Shown in pieces: positions 1 to 5,913 of a stretch of 5,913 nucleotides of DNA. Made by a program: the position numbers and the translations under genes. This stretch comes from Chloroflexota bacterium. Its GTDB lineage: Bacteria; Chloroflexota; Dormibacteria; Dormibacterales; Dormibacteraceae. The DNA lies in contig VBFW01000083.1 in the NCBI GenBank assembly GCA_005880525.1, positions 1-5,913 of the forward strand, read 5' to 3'. The notes under the pieces were generated by a model. The model did not search any database and was not told the DNA's origin. It was given only the letters and a program-made list of their open reading frames with translations. Numbering within the stretch: position 1 is the stretch's first letter; each line of letters starts with the position of its first letter.

Positions 1-423
1 GGCGGGTTTGGCCTCGTGTCCCTCGATCCAGAACGTGCCGTCGGCCGCGTGCTCCTTCTTCCATATCGGCACGGATTCCTTGAGGGTGTCGATGCCCCAC
101 CTGCACGCGGCGATTGCCTCCTCGCGGTGCGGTGCTGACACGCAGACCACGACGGATGCCTCGCCTATCTCGAGGTGCCCGGTTCGATGCGCCATCGCCA
201 CTCGCGCGCCCGGCCAGCGCGACTTGATGTCGTCGCCGATCTTCCGCATCTGAGGCACCGCCATCTCCGCAAAAGCCTCGTAGTCGAGATGGGTCACCGA
301 CTGGCCGCGCGAGTTGTCGCGGACGATGCCGGTGAACGTGCAGATCGCCCCGGCGCCGGGATGCGTCACGGCCGCCTCCAGCTCGCGGGCGTCGAGCGGC
401 CCGGTGGTCACGTCGTAACGCAA
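1..423 (-). CDS. moaE: Molybdopterin synthase catalytic (large) subunit MoaE, 3' end cut by window edge
   Basis: MoaE binds two MoaD tails and moves sulfur from the MoaD thiocarboxylate to precursor Z (cPMP), making molybdopterin in the cytoplasm. I translated 141 codons with no stop before the window edge. The family is about 150 residues, so only a short tail is missing. Family segments are clear: TGIVRDN at 31-37 (Arg35), HRTGHLEIGEASVVV at 79-93, HR at 99-100, and DTLKESVPIWKKE at 112-124. Lys115 and Lys122 have the same spacing as the catalytic Lys119 and Lys126 of E. coli MoaE. WIEGHEA at 132-138 is the usual end region. The start is TTG at 423-421, chosen because a GGAGG lies 8 nt upstream and the moaD stop is only 1 nt away. 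A GTG four codons further in is the only close alternative. The family assignment is secure; the start is likely. Confidence 0.95.
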   Translation of the reverse strand, partial: MRYDVTTGPLDARELEAAVTHPGAGAICTFTGIVRDNSRGQSVTHLDYEAFAEMAVPQMRKIGDDIKSRWPGARVAMAHRTGHLEIGEASVVVCVSAPHREEAIAACRWGIDTLKESVPIWKKEHAADGTFWIEGHEAKPA

Positions 424-424
424 A

Positions 425-685
425 TCAGCAGCCTCCGCTGACGGGAGGGATGAAGGCCACCTCGTCATCGTCCGAGACCGGCGCTGTCCATGCGGCAAAC
501 TCCTGGTTGATCGCGCCGCGCACCGCTGTGCGGTCTGACTCGAGCGCTGGGTGTCGCTGCCGCAAGACGTCGTACACGTCCGCGAGCGTCGAGCCAGGCG
601 CCACCTGGATCGCCACTGTCTCCGTGCCCGCCTGCTCGCGTAGTCGCGCGAAAAAACGGACACGAAGCGCGATCGCTACCGCCAC
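425..685 (-). CDS. moaD: Molybdopterin synthase sulfur-carrier (small) subunit MoaD with an extra C-terminal Cys
   Basis: MoaD is a ubiquitin-fold sulfur carrier. Its C-terminal Gly is adenylated and converted to a thiocarboxylate, then inserted into the MoaE active site. The 86 residues match the usual family length of about 80-85. Typical segments are VRFFARLREQAG at 9-20, the AINQEF turn at 58-63, and DDEVAFIPPVSGG at 73-85. The unusual point is the end: codons are GGA GGC TGC TGA, so the protein ends Gly84-Gly85-Cys86, whereas canonical MoaD ends on the second Gly. The start is GTG at 685-683; a TAA lies in frame four codons upstream, which leaves no earlier start. The gene begins 9 nt after the stop of the SLOG gene and ends 1 nt before moaE. 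The moaD identity is very secure. Whether the tail is active as encoded is open. Confidence 0.94.
   Translation of the reverse strand: MAVAIALRVRFFARLREQAGTETVAIQVAPGSTLADVYDVLRQRHPALESDRTAVRGAINQEFAAWTAPVSDDDEVAFIPPVSGGC
432..436 (-). promoter_or_regulatory. Ribosome-binding site of moaE, embedded in the last codons of moaD
   Basis: GGAGG is read on the minus strand, 8 nt before the TTG start of moaE. It is the best Shine-Dalgarno match among the junctions here, and it decides the moaE start. The same bases encode the Gly-Gly of the MoaD tail (GGA GGC), so moaE translation is physically tied to the end of moaD. Confidence 0.75.
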
Positions 686-694
686 GAGCCCATC

Positions 695-1039
695 TTAGTC
701 ACCGATGAAGACGTGAACTTCCTTGCCCGAGTCCAGGGCGCGTTCGACTGTGTTGCGAGTCCCCTTGGACGTCCCGTCCCAGAACGCCACCAGGACGTCG
801 CAGGCGTCGACCAGCCGCTGGTTGCGCGCGGCGGCCTTGCTCGCGTCGGCCATCTCGTCGAACGAAGCCGGAATCACCTGGACCGGAATGCCCTTCTCCC
901 GCGCCGCCTTCGTGGCCGCTGCATCCACCCCGCTTGCGCTGCCGGTGATGACCGACGCCCGTGGCGGCAGCGACTTCACGTACTCGGCGACTCTGACCGG
1001 CTCGCCGAAGTGCCGGCTCCCGACTATTCCTACCTTCAA
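695..1039 (-). CDS. Small SLOG-superfamily Rossmann-like protein (DUF2493/YspA type)
   Basis: This is a stand-alone 114-residue domain. MKVGIVGSRHFG at 1-12 is the first beta strand and its turn. VITGSASGVDAAATKAAREKGI at 30-51 contains the Gly-rich loop plus helix typical of SLOG proteins, and CDVLVAFWDGTSKGTRNTVERA is split around the strand at 80-87 and the SKGTRNT motif at 91-97. The order, strand-GSR, TG-A-GVD, RN, then D-V-AFWDG-S-GT, fits DUF2493 (YspA, cpYpsA-related SLOG family). SLOG domains bind nucleotides or nucleotide-like ligands and include DprA, LOG and molybdenum-cofactor carrier proteins; the ligand here is unknown. The start is TTG at 1039-1037, chosen because the fold begins at once; no strong Shine-Dalgarno is visible. 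It sits 1 nt after the relic pckA stop and 9 nt before moaD, so it is probably co-transcribed with moaDE. Confidence 0.82.
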   Translation of the reverse strand: MKVGIVGSRHFGEPVRVAEYVKSLPPRASVITGSASGVDAAATKAAREKGIPVQVIPASFDEMADASKAAARNQRLVDACDVLVAFWDGTSKGTRNTVERALDSGKEVHVFIGD

Positions 1040-1040
1040 C

Positions 1041-2466
<1,426 letters not shown>

Positions 2467-2479
2467 GACCTAAACGCTA

Positions 2480-4465
2480 CTACGCGATGCGCGCGCGTCG
2501 GGCGCTGGCCCGCCGCCGCTGCTTGCCGCTCACGTAGTCGACCAGGATGTACTCGCCGAGCCGGTCCGGCGAGACGAAGAACGCGCGACCCTTGTTGATC
2601 CGCGTCATCTGGTTGATGAACTCGGTCAGGTACGGCCCGCGCTCGAGCATGAACGTGTTGATCACGATCCGGTCGCGCGTGCAGCGCCTGACCTCGCTCA
2701 GGGTCTGCTGGATCGTCTTGTAGGTCGGCGGATAGGCGAATGACGCGCGACCGTTCTCTTCCAGATGTGCGGTGGGCTCGCCGTCCGTGATCATGATCAC
2801 CTGGCGATTGCCGCGGTGCTTGGCCAGCAGCGAGCGGGCCAGCTGGAAGCCGTGCTGCATGTTCGTGCCGTACACGTAATCGTTCAGCGCCAGCTGCGGC
2901 AGTGACTGCGGCTTGAGCTCGACCGCGTAGTTGGAAAAGCCCACAACGTAGAGCGAGTCACGCGGGTACTGGCTGCGGATCAGCGAATCGAGGGCGATGG
3001 CGACCTTCTTCGCCGCCAGGAAGCAACCGCGCAGGAACATCGACCGGCTCATGTCGATCATCAGCACCGTCGACGCCTGCGTCATGTGCTCGGTGCGGTG
3101 GACGACGAAGTCCTGCGGCGCCATCTTGACGGGCACCTTCGGCCCCTCGCGCACGATCGAGTTGAACAGCGTCTCCTTCATCTCGAGCAGGAACGGGTCG
3201 CCGTACTCGTAGGTCTTGAGGTCATCCGAGGCATCGGTGCCGACGCCGCCGCGCCACAGCTGGTGCTGGCCCATCCGCGTCTTCTTGAGCTGGTCGAAGA
3301 TGTCCTTCAGCGCCGACTGGCCGATGCGTCGCATGCCGCGCGGCGTCAGCTCCAGGCGGCGACCGCGACGCTCCACGTAGCCAGCCTTCTCGAGCATGTC
3401 GGTCACGCGCCGCAGCTGGTCCAGAGCCTGGCGCGCGTCCGGGCCCAGCAGCTCCTGCGCGAGCGAGCGGTCGACGTCGTCCGGGCGGAAGCTGCCGCGC
3501 TCGAGCTGCGACTCGAGCCGGTCCATCTGCTGCAGGCGCTCCATGAGCCCCATCGCCTCGCCCATGCTGAGCGGGTCCTCGCCGAAGAACGGATAGCGCT
3601 CCGTCAGCTCCGAGGGCGGCATCATCGCCTGCATGAAGCCCGACAGGCGCGCCAGCTCCAGGCGCAGCGAATCGTCCTGCAGGAGCGCGTCCATCATCTG
3701 GCGCAGCTCCTCCCGCGCCTCGGGGCTCAGGCTCTGCAGCAGCGATTGCATCTGCGCCATCTGCCGCTGCAGATGCTCGAGCAGCTCGTCGAGGCTGTTG
3801 ATGCCGGGCGGGAACATGTCGCCGAACTTCTCCATGAAGCCGTTGAAGTCAGGCGTCCGGCCCTCCATGCGGTCCTCGAGCATCTTGTTGAGAGAGCGCA
3901 CCATGTCGCGAACGCGCGACAGGTCCTGGCCCTGCATCTGCTCGATCGAGCCCTTCAGGCCCTGGAACATCTGGTCGAGCATCTGCTTCTGCAGCCGCTG
4001 CATCAGCGCTTCGAACTTCTGGCGCGCCTCGTCGTCCACGAACTCGTAGTCACGCAGCGCTTTCACGCGTCCGCCCAGCTCCTCAGGCATGCGGTCGAGC
4101 TGGTCCGTGCGCTGCTTGGCGATGCGCTCCATGAGCTTGCGAGCTTCCGGCGTCGCGGCCTCGTTCTGGCGCCGCTCGATGCCCTCGCGCTCGGTGTCGA
4201 TGACGTCCTGCACCTCCTGGCGCAACTGGTCGACTGTGGAGTCGAGGTTGTAGCGGCCGAGCTCGCGCTCGCGCGCCTCACGCAGCTGCTTGAGGAGCTG
4301 CTCCAGGCCCTGCATGTTCGGCGAGCCCCATCGCAGCAGGCGCTGCAGCGCCGCGTTGAGGTCGCCGTAGTTCATCAGGTCGTCGGACAGCGAGTCCAGC
4401 AGGTCCCCGGCGTCGAGATCGTCCACGCGCTGGGAGCCGTCCCAGCGCGAGTACCGAAAGGTCAC
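2480..4465 (-). CDS. Large VWA-domain protein with helical Met/Gln-rich N-terminal region (Rv0959-like)
   Basis: This is a 661-residue cytoplasmic protein with no signal peptide or membrane segment. The N-terminal half (about 50-345) is almost all helix, rich in Leu, Gln, Met and charged residues, and probably coiled coil. Residues 345-395 (LRRVTDMLEKAGYVERRG, then LELTPRGMRRIG) read like a small winged-helix module. The C-terminal 464-645 is a von Willebrand A domain with a complete metal site: DMSRS at 471-475 (DxSxS), Thr534 in YGTNMQHG, and Asp561 in MITDGEP. The layout and length resemble the actinobacterial family of M. tuberculosis Rv0959, usually paired with a magnesium-chelatase-like or MoxR-like AAA+ ATPase; no such ATPase is in this window. 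VWA-AAA+ pairs typically act in remodelling or metal insertion, but the target is unknown here. The start GTG 4465-4463 overlaps the amidase stop (GTGA), suggesting coupled translation. The basic tail (KQRRRASARRARIA) is a minor oddity. Confidence 0.88.
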   Translation of the reverse strand: MTFRYSRWDGSQRVDDLDAGDLLDSLSDDLMNYGDLNAALQRLLRWGSPNMQGLEQLLKQLREARERELGRYNLDSTVDQLRQEVQDVIDTEREGIERRQNEAATPEARKLMERIAKQRTDQLDRMPEELGGRVKALRDYEFVDDEARQKFEALMQRLQKQMLDQMFQGLKGSIEQMQGQDLSRVRDMVRSLNKMLEDRMEGRTPDFNGFMEKFGDMFPPGINSLDELLEHLQRQMAQMQSLLQSLSPEAREELRQMMDALLQDDSLRLELARLSGFMQAMMPPSELTERYPFFGEDPLSMGEAMGLMERLQQMDRLESQLERGSFRPDDVDRSLAQELLGPDARQALDQLRRVTDMLEKAGYVERRGRRLELTPRGMRRIGQSALKDIFDQLKKTRMGQHQLWRGGVGTDASDDLKTYEYGDPFLLEMKETLFNSIVREGPKVPVKMAPQDFVVHRTEHMTQASTVLMIDMSRSMFLRGCFLAAKKVAIALDSLIRSQYPRDSLYVVGFSNYAVELKPQSLPQLALNDYVYGTNMQHGFQLARSLLAKHRGNRQVIMITDGEPTAHLEENGRASFAYPPTYKTIQQTLSEVRRCTRDRIVINTFMLERGPYLTEFINQMTRINKGRAFFVSPDRLGEYILVDYVSGKQRRRASARRARIA

Positions 4466-5754
4466 GCCCCCAAGCTAGCAGGCTGCCAGCCGCCCAACTG
4501 CTTTTCGATCCACCCGGCTGCGGCCAGCGCCGCGTAGTCGCGCCAGTTGCGCGCCACGACCTGCACGCCGATGGGCAGACCCTCGGGCGACGTGCCTGCG
4601 CGCACGACCACCGCCGGATTGCCGCCCAGGCTGTACGGCACGGTAAAGCTGTACTGGTCGTCGATGGGGATCTTCGCCCTGTAGAGCGGCGCGGCGTCCG
4701 CGGCGACCGGCGTGAGGATCAGGTCGTAGGACTGCATGAACGAAAGCAGCTGCGTGCGGAATTGATCCCACGCGTTGATGAGCCGCTCGTGGGTCATGCG
4801 CACGCGGCCCCAGTAGCCGCGGGTCACCTCCCGGGCCTCGACCAGGCCCTGCGGCCTCGCCTCGGTGACGCGGCAGCCTGCGCCCGCAAGCGCGTGCACC
4901 GCCGCCTGGAGCGCCGCCACTGTCGGCTTGCTTGGGGACACCATGCCGTCGTCGGCGTACCAGGCGACCTTCAAGCCGTGCAGCTTGGGCCGGCGGCGGC
5001 GCGGAGGCATCGGGATGACTGCCGAATCGATGCCGTCGGGTCCGACCAGGATCGGCAGCACGAGCGCAAGGTCGTTCACGAAGCGCGCCATCGGCCCCAC
5101 CTGGCTGCGCGGGTCCATCAGGCCGCCTACCAACCCGTACGCGCCGGTGCTCGGGACCCAGCCGGTCGTCGGCTTCAGCGCCGCGATCCCGCAGTAGTGC
5201 GCGGGCAGCCGGATGCTGCCACCCGAGTCGCTGCCGATGCCGAGCGGCGAGCCCGCGGCGGCGATGATGGCCGCCTCGCCGCTGCTGCTGGCGCCGGGCG
5301 AGCGAGTTAGGTCGTAGGGGTTGCGCGTGCCGCCGTGCAGCGGATTCCAGCTCTCGCCGCCGGTCCCGCCGGGCGGGCAGTTGGACTTGCCCAGCAGGAT
5401 CGCGCCCGCCGAGCGCATGCGCGCGATGACCGTCGCGTCCTTGTCGGGAACGTTGTTCTTCAGCTTGCGCAGGCCGGCCGTGGTGGCGACGCCCGCGGTG
5501 TCGAAGATGTCCTTGGCCGTAAACGGGACACCGTGCAGCGGCGGCGGCTCGAAGCCGCGCTTGGCAAGATGTCGGTCAGCGGCCTTGGCCTGGCGGATGG
5601 CGCTCTCGTTGGTGACCCAGACGATCGCATTGAGGCGCGGGTTGACGGCGCCGATGTGCTCGAGGTGCGCCCGGACGACCTCCTCCGAAGAAAGCCGGCC
5701 GTCCCGGATGGCACGCGCCAGCCAGCTGGCCGGAGCGCCTACCGGGTCGCGCAT
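4462..5754 (-). CDS. Amidase-signature (AS) family hydrolase
   Basis: AS enzymes hydrolyse carboxamides through a Ser-cisSer-Lys triad. All three are visible in this 430-residue protein: Lys81 in GVPFTAKD, cis-Ser156 in the SPGASSSGE loop, and nucleophile Ser180 in GSDSGGSIRLPA. The 24-residue spacing between the two serines equals that of fatty-acid amide hydrolase (Ser217/Ser241). CGIAALKPTTG (188-198) and DLILTPVAA (344-352) are further family marks. The cis-Ser loop reads GASSSG where the common form is GGSSGG. The length is slightly short for the family (about 450-490), and the substrate cannot be told from sequence. It lacks the partner genes of GatCAB, so tRNA amidotransferase is unlikely. 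The start is ATG 5754-5752; a TAG lies three codons upstream and no clear Shine-Dalgarno is seen. It is the first gene of the apparent operon, under the paired palindrome. Confidence 0.92.
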   Translation of the reverse strand: MRDPVGAPASWLARAIRDGRLSSEEVVRAHLEHIGAVNPRLNAIVWVTNESAIRQAKAADRHLAKRGFEPPPLHGVPFTAKDIFDTAGVATTAGLRKLKNNVPDKDATVIARMRSAGAILLGKSNCPPGGTGGESWNPLHGGTRNPYDLTRSPGASSSGEAAIIAAAGSPLGIGSDSGGSIRLPAHYCGIAALKPTTGWVPSTGAYGLVGGLMDPRSQVGPMARFVNDLALVLPILVGPDGIDSAVIPMPPRRRRPKLHGLKVAWYADDGMVSPSKPTVAALQAAVHALAGAGCRVTEARPQGLVEAREVTRGYWGRVRMTHERLINAWDQFRTQLLSFMQSYDLILTPVAADAAPLYRAKIPIDDQYSFTVPYSLGGNPAVVVRAGTSPEGLPIGVQVVARNWRDYAALAAAGWIEKQLGGWQPASLGA

Positions 5755-5786
5755 TTCGGGCTAGATCATGACGGCCGAAACTGCGC

Positions 5787-5798
5787 TTTGTATACAAA
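5787..5798. promoter_or_regulatory. Operator-like palindrome, proximal copy
   Basis: TTTGTATACAAA is a perfect 12-bp palindrome, centred about 38 bp upstream of the amidase ATG. It shares a 14-bp direct match (TTTGTATACAAACG) with the distal copy. The TATACA inside it could also serve as a -10 element on the minus strand, but I find no convincing -35, so binding here would plausibly block initiation. The GTATAC core resembles sites of GntR-family dimers such as rhizobial MatR; this assignment is inference. Confidence 0.6.
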
Positions 5799-5824
5799 CG
5801 CACCTTATTCCGCCTGAATTCGCG

Positions 5825-5842
5825 CCGTTTGTATACAAACGG
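5825..5842. promoter_or_regulatory. Operator-like palindrome, distal copy (18-bp perfect)
   Basis: CCGTTTGTATACAAACGG is a perfect 18-bp palindrome with no loop, so it is unlikely to be a terminator. Its centre is 41 bp from that of the proximal copy, close to four helical turns, which would put two dimers on the same face of the DNA. It lies 16 bp downstream of the stop of the upstream gene fragment. The 103-bp leader between the two genes holds nothing else I can recognise. Confidence 0.65.
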
Positions 5843-5857
5843 AGTGGACTCGACTGT

Positions 5858-5911
5858 TTAGATCGTGTCTCCAGGCTTGATGTCCAGCACGTGGTACTCC
5901 TTCCCCACCAG
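5858..5911 (-). CDS. C-terminal end of an unrecognised upstream gene (partial)
   Basis: Reading the minus strand from the window edge gives LVGKEYHVLDIKPGDTI and then TAA at 5860-5858. Codons are strongly G/C at the third position, and the pattern VLDIKPGDTI looks like real protein rather than chance. Seventeen residues are too few to name a family. It would be the gene before the amidase in the same direction, separated by the operator-bearing leader. The competing reading is a plus-strand gene starting at ATG 5880, which the window is too short to exclude. Confidence 0.45.
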   Translation of the reverse strand: MVGKEYHVLDIKPGDTI

Positions 5912-5913
5912 CT

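Noticed and set aside
2480..4465. CoxE-type VWA protein for molybdenum hydroxylase maturation, suggested by moaDE in the same operon
   Set aside because: CoxE proteins are much shorter, near 400 residues, and their CoxD ATPase partner and hydroxylase subunits are absent from the window.
3086..4537. Plus-strand 483-codon open frame rich in His, Leu and Arg opposite the VWA gene
   Set aside because: It is the antisense shadow of a GC-rich, Leu/Gln/Glu-rich gene. It has no recognisable domain, and the minus-strand reading has a complete VWA metal site.
4762..5817. Several plus-strand open frames opposite the amidase
   Set aside because: They are overlapping shadows with Arg/Ala-rich composition and no domain. 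The amidase triad is intact on the other strand.
5825..5842. Palindrome as a rho-independent terminator of the upstream gene
   Set aside because: It has no loop, an AT-rich centre and no following T tract, and a second copy exists nearby, which fits operators better.
5880..5913. Possible plus-strand gene start (ATG 5880, MSSTWYSFPTS) that would make the leader divergent
   Set aside because: Only 11 codons are visible with a weak upstream AGG. The minus-strand tail ending in TAA fits a protein C terminus better, so I kept that with low confidence.

Overview
The window is GC-rich, almost fully coding, and every gene I can support lies on the minus strand, so transcription runs from high to low coordinates. 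Five of the six gene starts are GTG or TTG. The organism is a high-GC bacterium. The ATP-type PEP carboxykinase resembles Thermus-type proteins as I recall them, and the 661-residue VWA protein resembles a type common in Actinomycetota and Chloroflexota-like lineages. I cannot assign a phylum more firmly than that.

Layout in order of transcription: (1) 5858-5911, the last 17 codons of an unrecognised upstream gene. (2) 5755-5857, a non-coding leader with two copies of the palindrome core TTTGTATACAAA, centred 41 bp apart, just upstream of the amidase start; these are probable operators for a dimeric repressor, plausibly GntR type. (3) 4462-5754, an amidase-signature hydrolase with its Ser-Ser-Lys triad intact. 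(4) 2480-4465, a large VWA protein that overlaps the amidase stop by 4 nt (GTGA). (5) 1041-2466, a broken pckA (ATP-dependent PEP carboxykinase). (6) 695-1039, a small SLOG/DUF2493 Rossmann-like protein. (7) 425-685, moaD. (8) 1-423, moaE, which runs off the window edge. Junctions from the amidase to moaE are 4-nt overlaps or gaps of 13 nt or less, so this looks like one transcription unit.

pckA carries two independent lesions: an in-frame amber codon in the conserved 'FL(S/T)ADA' segment, and an out-of-frame deletion of about 39 codons after 'NTGW' that removes part of the nucleotide-binding region. The 3' end of the gene is still recognisable in another frame and stops 1 nt before the SLOG start. 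The decay therefore looks recent, or the assembly is wrong.

moaD and moaE encode the two subunits of molybdopterin synthase. The MoaD tail is unusual: it ends Gly-Gly-Cys instead of Gly-Gly. The GGA GGC codons of the tail also form the ribosome-binding site of moaE. The SLOG gene just upstream of moaD belongs to the superfamily that includes molybdenum-cofactor carrier proteins, which suggests, without proving, a role in cofactor handling. I see no wholly new defence system, mobile element, CRISPR array or RNA gene. The most interesting items are the MoaD tail, the SLOG-moaDE linkage, the decayed pckA and the paired operator.
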